From Streptomonospora mangrovi (lineage in GTDB: Bacteria > Actinomycetota > Actinomycetes > Streptosporangiales > Streptosporangiaceae): a DNA stretch of 44,743 nucleotides. Position numbers and translations under genes: made by a program. Where the stretch lies: NCBI RefSeq assembly GCF_027604915.1, contig NZ_JAJAQC010000056.1:1-44743 (forward strand). Direction: 5' to 3'. This document shows positions 1 through 12,400 of this stretch, one piece after another (position 1 is the stretch's first letter; the number at the start of each line of letters is the position of its first letter). The notes beneath the pieces were generated by a model, which ran no database searches, was not told the DNA's origin, and saw only the letters and a list, made by a program, of their open reading frames with translations.

Positions 1-982
1 GACCAAGGGGCGCCGCGGCGCCCCCGCGCCCGAGGAGCCCCAGCCCGCCCCGGCGGGCCGCCGCGCCCGGCGCGCCCAGGGCGAGGACGGCGGCCCCGGG
101 CGGCGCCGCGCCGCCGCCGTGGACCCCGTCTCCCGGTTCTCCGCCTCGGCGCTGCGCCGGGTGAGCGTGCTGGGCGACCGCCCCAACCAGGTCGTGGCCA
201 ACCTCGCCGAGCACAGCACCCGCCGGCGCGGCACCGTGGTGCTGGCCGGTTTGCTGGCGCTGTGCTGCGTGGCGCTGGTCGCCCTGCTGGGCGTCCTGGC
301 CTACCAGCTCACCTCGGCGCCCGATTCGGCCGCCGGGGGCGGCTCCACCGCCATCGTCGAGCCGCCCGAGGGGCACTCCACCCTGGTGCCCACCCTCTAC
401 CAGGGCGACCCCGAGGGCAGCGAGCGCTTCGCGCCCATCGCCGAGCGCTCCGGCGACGCCAAGCCGCTGGCCGAGGACCAGGTGTTCGCCAAGGACACCA
501 AGAAGCTGGAACTCAACGACTACGTGCTGGAGCGCGGCCAGACCGAGGTCACCGACACCTGCACGGCCATGGTCTGGGGCGAGGGGGTCGCCCAGGCGCT
601 GGTGGACGGCGGGTGCTCCTCGGCCGCCGGCGCGGTCTTCCGCGACCCCGACGAGAACTACATCGCCCAGTTCACCCTGTTCGACCTGGACAGCGCCGAG
701 TCCGCCGGAGCGGTCTCCACCGCCCTGGACCCCCAGGGCGAGTCCACCGAGCCCGGGTTCGTGCTGCCGATGGACACCGAGGTCCGCGGGCTCCAGGAGG
801 GCTACAGCCAGGCCACCGCGCAGGTCATGGGCCACTACCTGGCCGTGTACTGGGTGGCGCGCGCCGACGGCGCCCCGCCCGGCGACGACGAGCACCTCTC
901 CACGCTCAACGTGCTGGCGATGGACGCCTCCACGTGGGTCTACCGGCAGGTGCGCGACGCCGAGGAGGGCGAGGGCTCCTGA
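1..982 (+). CDS. Membrane-anchored protein of unknown function, 5' partial
   Basis: The reading frame is open from base 2. The GTG at 119 has no ribosome binding site, so the true start is probably upstream of the window. Visible protein: an Arg/Pro-rich basic N-terminal stretch, a single membrane segment (about residues 36-62 counted from the GTG at 119, rich in Leu/Val/Ala), then an acidic domain of about 220 residues that should lie outside the cell if the basic end stays in the cytoplasm. That domain has a Cys pair 18 residues apart flanking a VWGEGV motif, and it ends with a conserved GHYLAVYW stretch. It is a paralogue of the next gene, with the same domain plan and Cys spacing, so the pair looks like a tandem duplication. 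I recognise no family and infer no function. Confidence 0.75.
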   Translation, partial: TKGRRGAPAPEEPQPAPAGRRARRAQGEDGGPGRRRAAAVDPVSRFSASALRRVSVLGDRPNQVVANLAEHSTRRRGTVVLAGLLALCCVALVALLGVLAYQLTSAPDSAAGGGSTAIVEPPEGHSTLVPTLYQGDPEGSERFAPIAERSGDAKPLAEDQVFAKDTKKLELNDYVLERGQTEVTDTCTAMVWGEGVAQALVDGGCSSAAGAVFRDPDENYIAQFTLFDLDSAESAGAVSTALDPQGESTEPGFVLPMDTEVRGLQEGYSQATAQVMGHYLAVYWVARADGAPPGDDEHLSTLNVLAMDASTWVYRQVRDAEEGEGS

Positions 983-1102
983 CCCCGAGGCGGGGACGGG
1001 TGCCGCCGCGCTCAGGCTAGGCTGTGCGACAGCGCGGCGGGCCGCCCTCATTCCCCGCCGCACCCCGCACAGTTTCCCCCGCGACCTGTCCGAGAGGTTC
1101 TG

Positions 1103-1987
1103 GTGTCTTCTTCTGAGTCGTCCGTGCCCGGTTCCCGCGGCCGGAGGAGGAAAACCGACGATGCCGACGCCATCGCGGGTCTGGCCGCGTCGCCTTCCCG
1201 CCGCAAGGGAGCCCGCCGGCGGCGCAGGGGCGGCTCCCGCGCGGGCGGTCGGCGCCGGACCCGGATGCTGCCGCTGCTGATGGGCGCGCTGGGGGTGGCC
1301 GTGGTGGCGCTGGCGGTCGTGCTGGTCCTCCAGTTCGTCTCGGGCGGCTCCGCGCCGGAGAACCCCGTGCCCACGGCCTATGAGACCCAGGACACCGGCG
1401 ACGAGATCCTGGCCACGCGCGAGGCCGACTCCCGCCCGCTCAGCGAGAACGAGATCTTCGAGGACAGCCAGGAGATCGACAGCCGCAGCCAGGACGTCAC
1501 CTTCACGCTGGCCGCCTCCGGGCTGACCGAGGACTGCGCCTCGGCGGTGTGGGGCGAGGAGGTCGCCGCCGCGCTGGCCGAAGCCGACTGCACCCAGGCC
1601 GCCCGCGCCGGCTACACCTCCGGCGACTACCTCGGCGCCGCCGTGATGTTCAACCTGCGCGACCAGGAGGCCGCCCAGGCGGTGGCCACCGCGCTCAAGC
1701 CGCCCAAGGACCCCGAGGCCGAGCCGTCGGGCTTCATCACCGTGCCCGGTGCCGACGGCGAACTCGCCGACCTCGGCGCCGGCTACAGCGCGGCCGAGGC
1801 CACCGTCAGCGGCCACTACCTGACCGTCACCTGGGTGCAGTCGGCCGACTCCACCGACCCCGCCGAGCGCGAGAGCCTGGTCTCGCCGCTGATCGCGCTC
1901 AGCGGCTTCCGCGACCCGCTGTACAACCGGGTGGTCCAGTTGGAGACCCTCCAGGAGAGCCAGACCACCACCACGCCCGTGGCCTGA
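1103..1987 (+). CDS. Membrane-anchored protein of unknown function, paralogue of the preceding gene
   Basis: 294 residues from a GTG start, with GAGAGG placed 5 nt upstream. The first about 52 residues are Ser/Arg-rich and cytoplasmic by the positive-inside rule. One membrane helix follows (about residues 53-75, MLPLLMGALGVAVVALAVVL), then an acidic outer domain. The outer domain carries the same Cys-x17-Cys pair around VWGEEV as the upstream gene, and a matching GHYLTVTWV stretch near the end. The 120-nt gap to the upstream stop contains TAGGCT (1018-1023), a possible -10, so it may have its own promoter. Disulfide formation between the two Cys is an inference. The product is a hypothetical protein, with an envelope location likely. 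Confidence 0.8.
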   Translation: MSSSESSVPGSRGRRRKTDDADAIAGLAASPSRRKGARRRRRGGSRAGGRRRTRMLPLLMGALGVAVVALAVVLVLQFVSGGSAPENPVPTAYETQDTGDEILATREADSRPLSENEIFEDSQEIDSRSQDVTFTLAASGLTEDCASAVWGEEVAAALAEADCTQAARAGYTSGDYLGAAVMFNLRDQEAAQAVATALKPPKDPEAEPSGFITVPGADGELADLGAGYSAAEATVSGHYLTVTWVQSADSTDPAERESLVSPLIALSGFRDPLYNRVVQLETLQESQTTTTPVA

Positions 1988-1995
1988 CACCTGTG

Positions 1996-2052
1996 CCCCG
2001 CGCCCGGCGCGGGGGTGTGCGCCGCCGCGCCCTCCGGCGCGGCGGCGCACGC
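1996..2052. terminator. Double hairpin between convergent genes
   Basis: Two perfect hairpins lie in series. The first has a 7-bp stem (CCCCGCG at 1996-2002 with 2008-2014, 5-nt loop). The second has a 15-bp stem (2017-2031 with 2036-2050, loop CTCC), extendable by a wobble pair and a G-C pair. They sit between the plus-strand paralogue ending at 1987 and the minus-strand gene ending at 2085, so they can serve as a bidirectional terminator. No T run follows, as is usual for GC-rich actinobacteria. Confidence 0.75.
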
Positions 2053-2084
2053 GTGTGCGGTGGGACCGGTGCCGGCGCCGGTGC

Positions 2085-3821
2085 TCAGACCGGAGGAGGG
2101 GCCGCCAGCGGTGCGGCCAGCCGCTCGGCCGCCGCGCGCAGGTCGGCGAACCGGTGCTCGGGCAGGTCCAGCGGGGTGTGCCCGCGCAGCCACGGCGCGG
2201 CCTCGGCCACGGCCAGCCGCGCGGTGCGCTTGTTGACCGGCGCGCCCGCCGCGGCGGCGGCGCGCTGGAGCCCCTCGCGCAGGGTGGCGGTCAGCGTGCC
2301 GTGCGCCCGCCGCAGGCAGTGGGCGAGCACCTCCTCGGCGGGGCCGGCGGGGGCGCGCTCGGCGGCGTGCACCAGGGTGAGGCGGGGGCCGGGGGTCCCG
2401 CGCAGGAACCGCACCTCGAAGCGCGGCGCCAGCAGCGCGGCGAGGTCGCGCTGCCCGGCCTGGTCGCGGACGCGGGGGTCGGATGAGGGCACCACCGCGT
2501 AGACCTCGGGGCCGGCGGCGGCGAGCACGGCGCGGGGCAGCAGCGCCGCCCAGCCGCCGGTGAGGTTGAGCACGGCGCGCTCGGCGGCCACCGGCGACTC
2601 CAGCCAGGTCTCCAGGCGCACCCGCCGGGGCGCGGCGGTGACGCCGGCTGTGTCTCCGGCCCCGTCCCCGGCCGCGTCCCCGAGCGCCGGCCAGTCGCCG
2701 ACGAGGGTGTCGGGCGCGGCGCGCTCCAGCGCCGCGCGCGCCTCCTCGGCGCCCCAGGAGCCCGCCGCCTCGGCGGCGTTGGCGCCCCGGCTGTAGACGC
2801 GGGCGCGGGCCGGGCCGGCGGAGGGGGCGGCCGGGGTGCGGGTGGTGGGCCGCAGCACGTAGAGGTCGGCGGCGGCGCCGATGGCCTCGGCGCCCAGGTA
2901 GCGGTGGAACTCCGGCCACAGCGCCTCGGTCACCAGGCCCAGCCGCGCCAGGCGCTGCTGCACCTTGGCGGCCAGGGCGGGCGTGGTCTCGCTGGCGCCG
3001 TAGGCCAGCAGGACGCGGCCGCGCTGGGGCGCGGAGAGCCCCTCCAGGGCGCGCCGCAGGAACAGTTCGACGCCCTCGGGGGTGTAGGGCGGGTCGGTGA
3101 AGGCGAGGTCGCAGGTGCCGCGCACGGCGGCGGGCAGGCCCAGGCGCAGGTCGGCGAAGTGGCAGCGGACCGGCAGGCCCAGGCGGTCGGCGGCGGCGTC
3201 GACATAGGCCAGGATCCGCTCGTCGATGTCGACGACCACGGCCTCCAGCCCGGGGTTGACCAGGGTGGCGGCCAGCGCGGTGAGGTCGTGGTCGCCCACG
3301 CACAGCAGCCGGGCGCCCGCCAGGGAGTAGTCGCGGCCCAGCAGCGCCGCGCGCCGCAGCGCGGTGCGCGGTGTGGCGGTGACGTGGTCGAGGTCGGTCA
3401 GCGGGGGAGGGGCGTCCTCGACCAGGCGGGTGATCTCGGCCTCGGCCGCCGCCAGCCCGGCCAGGGCCGGCGCCAGGGGGTCGGGCTGCGGCGGGCGGGC
3501 GTAGCGGGTGAAGGCGCGCGGGGCGCGCAGCCGCACCCGGCCCTCGGCGTCCCACTCGGCCTCCTCGCCCAGCGCCTCCAGCACGGCCTGGACCAGGCGG
3601 TGGGCCACGGCGGTGTCGCGCACCAGGGCCCGTGGGGTCCACCACCCGCCCGAGGATAGCGCGCCGAGGACCCGGTGCAGGCGGGGCGCGGTGATCCCGT
3701 GCTCGGCCAGGAGCGCGTCGAGGGCGGAGCGGGGCCGGGCGGGCGGGGCGTCCGGGCGCCGCGCGGCGGCGTGGTCTTGGTCACCCGGGTGGGCGGGGTG
3801 CGGGGCGGCGGGGTCGGTCAC
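2085..3821 (-). CDS. Bis-aminopropyl spermidine synthase (BpsA/DUF43) family protein with extra C-terminal domain
   Basis: 578 residues from the GTG at 3821, chosen because GGAGGA lies 7 nt upstream; a longer frame reaches an ATG at 3875 without such a site. Order: disordered N-terminus, winged-helix-like region (about 35-105), then a Rossmann methyltransferase-like fold with GDHDLT (176-181) in the nucleotide/aminopropyl-donor loop and DPPYTP (243-248). These motifs match archaeal BpsA (PF01861), which transfers aminopropyl groups from decarboxylated SAM to make branched polyamines; there the first motif reads GDDD. Known BpsA proteins are about 350 residues. Here about 200 more follow (from about residue 380) with no family I recognise. 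Aminopropyl transfer in this organism is inferred; an S-adenosylmethionine-dependent methyltransferase is the alternative. No speE or speD gene is nearby. Confidence 0.75.
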   Translation of the reverse strand: MTDPAAPHPAHPGDQDHAAARRPDAPPARPRSALDALLAEHGITAPRLHRVLGALSSGGWWTPRALVRDTAVAHRLVQAVLEALGEEAEWDAEGRVRLRAPRAFTRYARPPQPDPLAPALAGLAAAEAEITRLVEDAPPPLTDLDHVTATPRTALRRAALLGRDYSLAGARLLCVGDHDLTALAATLVNPGLEAVVVDIDERILAYVDAAADRLGLPVRCHFADLRLGLPAAVRGTCDLAFTDPPYTPEGVELFLRRALEGLSAPQRGRVLLAYGASETTPALAAKVQQRLARLGLVTEALWPEFHRYLGAEAIGAAADLYVLRPTTRTPAAPSAGPARARVYSRGANAAEAAGSWGAEEARAALERAAPDTLVGDWPALGDAAGDGAGDTAGVTAAPRRVRLETWLESPVAAERAVLNLTGGWAALLPRAVLAAAGPEVYAVVPSSDPRVRDQAGQRDLAALLAPRFEVRFLRGTPGPRLTLVHAAERAPAGPAEEVLAHCLRRAHGTLTATLREGLQRAAAAAGAPVNKRTARLAVAEAAPWLRGHTPLDLPEHRFADLRAAAERLAAPLAAPPPV

Positions 3822-4395
3822 CGGACGATCCTCCCACGCGGGAGCGGGAGTCCGCGGCGCCGTGAAAACGATCACGTCGGCCGCGCGGGGGAAGCGGTGG
3901 GGGCCGTGCGGGGGTGGGCGCGCGGGGCGGGCGCGGGCGCCCGATGGGGCCGGCGGCGGCGCGGAACGGGCGGCGGGGCTGGGGTTCGCGGGCGGCGCGG
4001 GTGGTGGCGGGAATGGCGCCGGGGCGGGCGCGGTTGCACTGCTCGCGCGGGTGGAGCGGCCACGGAGCGGTGGCCGGGCGGCCGCGCCAGTGTGCTGTCG
4101 GCATATGTCCGATCTGTGTCGCGCGGGTTACCCTGGCTGGTGTGTCCGGGCGGCCCCGGTGACGGAGCGCGGTCGCGGGCACGGTACGGTTCCCTAGCCG
4201 TATTCGCCCCGGTTTGGGGTGTTTGAGGCGTGGGGACATGTTTGCGGGGAACCGCCGGATGGAAAGATCACGGCTAGTGCCCCGACGGAGGACCGACGCC
4301 GATCCCCTCGGGGGCGCCGACGGCGCCGTCCTCGACCACCGCGCTGTGGCGGTGGTTGGTCTAGACCTCGGGTTCCCGCCCGGGCTGGGCCGATG

Positions 4396-4401
4396 TATAA
4401 C
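4396..4401 (+). promoter_or_regulatory. Candidate -10 element for gltB
   Basis: TATAAC lies 193 nt before the gltB start, in the least GC-rich part of the upstream region. The 17-nt-spaced -35 position holds TTCCCG, a poor match, so an activator may be needed if this is the promoter. It is the best TATAAT-like hexamer in the region. Confidence 0.35.
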
Positions 4402-4443
4402 GTAGCTACTCACGAGTGTGGTCACTCACCTGGGAAAACGCCG

Positions 4444-4462
4444 GTCACCACGACGAGGTGAC
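4444..4462. promoter_or_regulatory. Inverted repeat upstream of gltB, possible operator
   Basis: GTCACC (4444-4449) and GGTGAC (4457-4462) form a perfect 6-bp inverted repeat with a 7-nt spacer. A further GTCAC copy lies at 4421-4425 and an ACTC/GAGT repeat at about 4408-4418. The cluster lies downstream of the candidate -10. The binding protein is unknown: GTCAC resembles one half of a GlnR box, but the companion half at the required spacing is not convincing. Confidence 0.35.
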
Positions 4463-4588
4463 GCGTGCCGGCACGTCCGGACACCGCGGTACCGGCGCCA
4501 GGGGAGCGGCCGTCTTCGCACGCAGCAGGGCCAATGTCGTCCCGGATGCGCTTTACCAAAGCCCAGACGTACGACGACAGGAGGGTAG

Positions 4589-9151
<4,563 letters not shown>

Positions 9152-9187
9152 CGAGCCGGCCGCCACAGAAAGGAGGGAGAAACCGAC

Positions 9188-10642
9188 ATGGCTGACCCGA
9201 AGGGTTTCCTCAAGATCACCGAGCGGGAGCTGCCCGCCCACCGCCCCGTCGACGTCCGCATCCAGGACTGGCGCGAGGTCTACGCCGACTTCGACCGCGG
9301 CACCGTGGTCAAGCAGGCGTCGCGCTGCATGGACTGCGGCATCCCGTTCTGCCACAACGGCTGCCCGCTGGGCAACCTCATCCCCGAGTGGAACGACCTC
9401 GTCTACCGGCACGACTGGGGCGAGGCCATCGAGCGGCTGCACGCCACCAACAACTTCCCGGAGTTCACCGGGCGGCTGTGCCCGGCCCCGTGCGAGTCGG
9501 CGTGCGTGCTGGGCATCAACCAGCCCGCCGTGACCATCAAGAACGTCGAGGTCTCCATCATCGACCGCGCCTGGGAGGAGGGCTGGGTCCGCCCCCAGCC
9601 CCCCGCCGTGCGCACCGGCCGCAGCGTGGCCGTGGTGGGCTCGGGGCCGGCCGGGCTGGCCGCCGCCCAGCAGCTCACCCGCGCCGGCCACGAGGTCACC
9701 GTCTATGAGCGGGCCGACCGGATCGGCGGACTGCTGCGCTACGGCATCCCCGAGTTCAAGATGGAGAAGCGGCACATCGACCGCCGCCTGGGCCAGATGG
9801 CCGCCGAGGGCACGGTGTTCCGCACCGGCGTCAACGTCGGCGTGGACATCAGCGTGGCCGAGCTGCGCGAGCGCCACGACGCCGTGCTGCTGGCCGGCGG
9901 CGCCACCGCCTGGCGCGACCTGCCCGTGCCCGGCCGCGACCTGGACGGCGTGCACCAGGCCATGGAGTACCTGCCCCAGGCCAACCGGGTGCAGCAGGGC
10001 GACATCGAGGTGCCCGCCATCAACGCCGAGGGCAAGCACGTCATCGTCATCGGCGGCGGCGACACCGGCGCCGACTGCGTGGGCACCGCCCACCGCCAGG
10101 GCGCGGCCTCGGTCACCCAACTGGAGATCATGCCCAAGCCGCCCGCCGAGCGGCCGGCCCACCAGCCGTGGCCGACCATGCCGATGGTCTACAAGGTCAC
10201 CAGCGCCCACGAGGAGGGCGGCAAGCGGCTGTACTCGGTCAACACCCTGGAGTTCCTGGGCGACGACCAGGGCCGGGTGCGCGCGCTCAGGCTGGTCGAC
10301 GTCACCCGCACCGACAAGGGCTTCGAGCCGGTGCCCGGCACCGAGCGCGAGATCCCGGCCGGCCTGGTCACCCTGGCCATGGGCTTCGTCGGCCCGCAGA
10401 AGGCGGGGATGATCGAGGACCTGGGGGTGGAGCTGGACGGGCGCGGCAACGTCGTGCGCGACCGCGACTACGCCACCACCGTCGAGGGCGTGTTCTGCGC
10501 CGGCGACATGGGCCGCGGCCAGTCGCTGATCGTGTGGGCCATCGCCGAGGGCCGCGCCGCGGCCGCCGGGGTGGACCGCTACCTCAGCGGCAGCACCACC
10601 CTGCCGGCGGGCATCGCGCCCACCGAGCGGCCCCTGGTCTGA
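9188..10642 (+). CDS. gltD: Glutamate synthase (NADPH) small subunit
   Basis: 484 residues, typical for the beta subunit. The ATG is preceded by AAAGGAGGG. N-terminal Cys47, Cys50, Cys55, Cys59 and Cys98, Cys102, Cys106 supply the 4Fe-4S clusters. A FAD-binding GSGPAG lies at about 151-156, followed by the YGIPEFKM segment, and a second nucleotide-binding GGGDTG (about 288-293) binds NADPH. It passes electrons from NADPH through FAD and Fe-S clusters to the FMN of GltB. Co-transcription with gltB is supported by the 36-nt gap, and a strong hairpin ends the operon immediately downstream. Confidence 0.98.
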   Translation: MADPKGFLKITERELPAHRPVDVRIQDWREVYADFDRGTVVKQASRCMDCGIPFCHNGCPLGNLIPEWNDLVYRHDWGEAIERLHATNNFPEFTGRLCPAPCESACVLGINQPAVTIKNVEVSIIDRAWEEGWVRPQPPAVRTGRSVAVVGSGPAGLAAAQQLTRAGHEVTVYERADRIGGLLRYGIPEFKMEKRHIDRRLGQMAAEGTVFRTGVNVGVDISVAELRERHDAVLLAGGATAWRDLPVPGRDLDGVHQAMEYLPQANRVQQGDIEVPAINAEGKHVIVIGGGDTGADCVGTAHRQGAASVTQLEIMPKPPAERPAHQPWPTMPMVYKVTSAHEEGGKRLYSVNTLEFLGDDQGRVRALRLVDVTRTDKGFEPVPGTEREIPAGLVTLAMGFVGPQKAGMIEDLGVELDGRGNVVRDRDYATTVEGVFCAGDMGRGQSLIVWAIAEGRAAAAGVDRYLSGSTTLPAGIAPTERPLV

Positions 10643-10649
10643 GCGCGCA

Positions 10650-10682
10650 GGCGGCGGGCGGGCGCGGTGCCCGCCCGCCGCC
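10650..10682 (+). terminator. gltBD terminator hairpin
   Basis: A perfect 14-bp stem (10650-10663 with 10669-10682) closes a 5-nt loop, beginning 8 nt after the gltD stop. All pairs are G-C. No T run follows. Confidence 0.75.
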
Positions 10683-10768
10683 GCGCCGCCCCGGCCCGCC
10701 CCGGCAATACCTACATCCCCGGCGGCGCCGGACGTTCCGGCCGCGCGCGGCGCGGGTATCTCCTCCCC

Positions 10769-11167
10769 ATGGTCTACCGCTTCATCGGCGAGGCGGCCAT
10801 GCTGGTGCACTTCGGCTTCCTCGCCTACGTCGCGCTCGGCGGGTTCCTCGCCTGGCGGTGGCCGCACGCGTTCTGGCCCCACCTGGTGGTGGGCGCCTAC
10901 GCCGTGGGCCTGCTCGAAGTCGGCTGGACCTGCCCGCTGACCGTGGTCGAGGACTGGGCGCGCCGCCGCGCGGGCCAGGAGGGCCTGCCGCCCGAGGGGT
11001 TCATCGACCACTACCTCACCGGGGTCGTCTACCCCGAGGAGCACCTGGCTCTGGTGCAGTTCGGCATGGGGGTGTGCGTGGCGGTCTCCTGGATCGGACT
11101 GCTGGTGCTGCTGCGCCGCAGAGGCGCGCGGAGGGTTCCTGAGGACGACGCCGAACAGCCGCGTTAA
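10769..11167 (+). CDS. DUF2784 family integral membrane protein
   Basis: 132 residues from the ATG at 10769. Upstream in-frame codons back to 10667 lie inside the gltBD terminator, so the shorter form is preferred. The sequence matches DUF2784 in layout: helix (AAMLVHFGFLAYVALGGFLAW), short loop, second helix, the GWTCPLTVVEDW motif, then FIDHYLTGVVYP and a last helix before a basic tail. Four membrane segments are likely. No Shine-Dalgarno sequence is visible. TATCTC at 10757-10762 lies 6 nt before the ATG, so the message may be leaderless. The molecular function of the family is unknown to me. Confidence 0.8.
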   Translation: MVYRFIGEAAMLVHFGFLAYVALGGFLAWRWPHAFWPHLVVGAYAVGLLEVGWTCPLTVVEDWARRRAGQEGLPPEGFIDHYLTGVVYPEEHLALVQFGMGVCVAVSWIGLLVLLRRRGARRVPEDDAEQPR

Positions 11168-11285
11168 GGATCCGTTCATGTTTTTTCCGGCAAATTCCGC
11201 GTAACGGACGCAAGGCAGCCCCATAAAACGGCAAAACCGGGCATTAAGGGCATTATGTCCACGGAACCGGCCGGGGACCCGGGCG

Positions 11286-11291
11286 TACATT
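11286..11291 (+). promoter_or_regulatory. -10 element of a probable leaderless transcript
   Basis: TACATT ends 7 nt before the ATG at 11299, and no Shine-Dalgarno sequence lies between. Transcription would begin at or next to the start codon. The same arrangement occurs before pyk, the ANTAR regulator and polA. The preceding 120 bases are unusually AT-rich for this window, as expected for a promoter. Confidence 0.5.
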
Positions 11292-11298
11292 CGGGACC

Positions 11299-12201
11299 AT
11301 GAGCATGGTGACCTCGGAAGCCCTCCGCTCCGCGGAGCACTTCATCTGGCGCAACGCCCGGCTGATCGACCGACACCGGTTCGCGTTCCACTTCCGAAGC
11401 GGGCCCGCCGGCCCGGTCCGCTCCGCTCTGGAGTCCTACCGCAACGTCGACGGCGGCTACGGCAACGGACTCGAACCCGACCTGCGGGGCCACGGCAGCC
11501 AACCGCTCGCCGCGGCCACGGCACTGGGCTACCTCGACGAACTGGGGCCCATCCCCAGGGACGTCGGGGCCGACCTGTGCCGCTACCTCACCAGCGTCAC
11601 CCACGCCAACGGCGGGGTGCCCTGCGTCCTGCCCTCGGCCCGCCACACCGAGGCCGCGCCGTGGTGGCGCGAGGGCGCCGACCACAGCGGCGCCCTCTAC
11701 CCCACCGCGACCATCGTCGGCCTCCTGCACCGCCACCACCTCTGCCACGCCTGGCGCGACCGCGCCACCGCCTTCTGCTGGACCCGCATCGGCGCCCTGC
11801 GCTGGACCGAGCCCGACCAGGCCATCGCCGTGTGCACGTTCCTCCAGCACGTCCCGGACCGGCCGCGCGCCGAGGCGGAGTTCACCCGGCTGGCCCCGGC
11901 CATCCGCGCGGGCATCGCCACCGACCCCGCCGCCACCGGGCACGTGCACAAGCCACTGGACCTCGCACCGCAGCCCGGCCACATCGCGCGGCGGCTGTTC
12001 ACCGACGACGAGATCGCCGCCCACCTCGACGCCCTCGTCGCCGACCAGCGTCCCGACGGCGGCTGGGACATCACCTGGCCCGCCTGGGCCGAGGCCGCCC
12101 GCAACGAGTGGCGCGGCATCCTCACCGTCCACCGGCTGCTCACCCTGCGCGCCTACGGGCGCATCGCCGAAGAGGTCCCCGCGCCCCTGCGCGTGGGCTG
12201 A
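11299..12201 (+). CDS. Prenyltransferase/squalene-cyclase-fold-like protein of unknown function
   Basis: 300 residues from ATG (a second ATG lies two codons in). The protein has repeated Gly/Trp turns typical of alpha/alpha-barrel QW repeats: NVDGGYGNGLEPD (about 50-62), THANGGVP (about 99-106) and RPDGGWDITW (about 252-261). No DxDD or DDxxD catalytic motif of true terpene cyclases is apparent, so enzymatic terpene chemistry is not supported. It stands alone, with a leaderless-type promoter upstream and a hairpin downstream. An alternative is a non-catalytic member of the same barrel superfamily. The function is unknown. Confidence 0.75.
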   Translation: MSMVTSEALRSAEHFIWRNARLIDRHRFAFHFRSGPAGPVRSALESYRNVDGGYGNGLEPDLRGHGSQPLAAATALGYLDELGPIPRDVGADLCRYLTSVTHANGGVPCVLPSARHTEAAPWWREGADHSGALYPTATIVGLLHRHHLCHAWRDRATAFCWTRIGALRWTEPDQAIAVCTFLQHVPDRPRAEAEFTRLAPAIRAGIATDPAATGHVHKPLDLAPQPGHIARRLFTDDEIAAHLDALVADQRPDGGWDITWPAWAEAARNEWRGILTVHRLLTLRAYGRIAEEVPAPLRVG

Positions 12202-12229
12202 CCCGGCACCGTCCACCGCCCTTCGACCC

Positions 12230-12255
12230 GCGGCCGGCCCGGTGTGGCCGGCCGC
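12230..12255 (+). terminator. Terminator hairpin after the cyclase-like gene
   Basis: A perfect 10-bp stem GCGGCCGGCC/GGCCGGCCGC encloses a 6-nt loop and begins 29 nt after the stop codon. No T run follows. Confidence 0.6.
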
Positions 12256-12400
12256 ACGCGTAAGCGCCCGCCGGGTGGGCAGGGGCAGGGGTGGCGGCGC
12301 GCGGCACCCCGCGGGCGGCGCCGGCTCCCCGGCGCCGGCGGGCGTGCGCGCGGCCGCCGCACAGCAGCGTCCGACGCACACCACAAGGAGGACACCCACC

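Larger units (their letters stand above)
3822..4588. other. Long intergenic region between divergent bpsA-like gene and gltB
   Basis: 767 bases with no convincing gene: the frames here are Arg/Pro/Gly-rich shadows without ribosome binding sites. The part up to about 4090 is extremely G-rich. From about 4380 the sequence is less GC-rich and holds the gltB promoter candidates and an inverted repeat, listed separately. It is long enough to carry control elements for both flanking genes. I see no hairpin resembling a known riboswitch. Confidence 0.6.

Noticed and set aside
4408-4462. GlnR box upstream of gltB
   Set aside because: GTCAC half-sites are present, but the GnAAC partner at 6-nt spacing is not; not enough to call.
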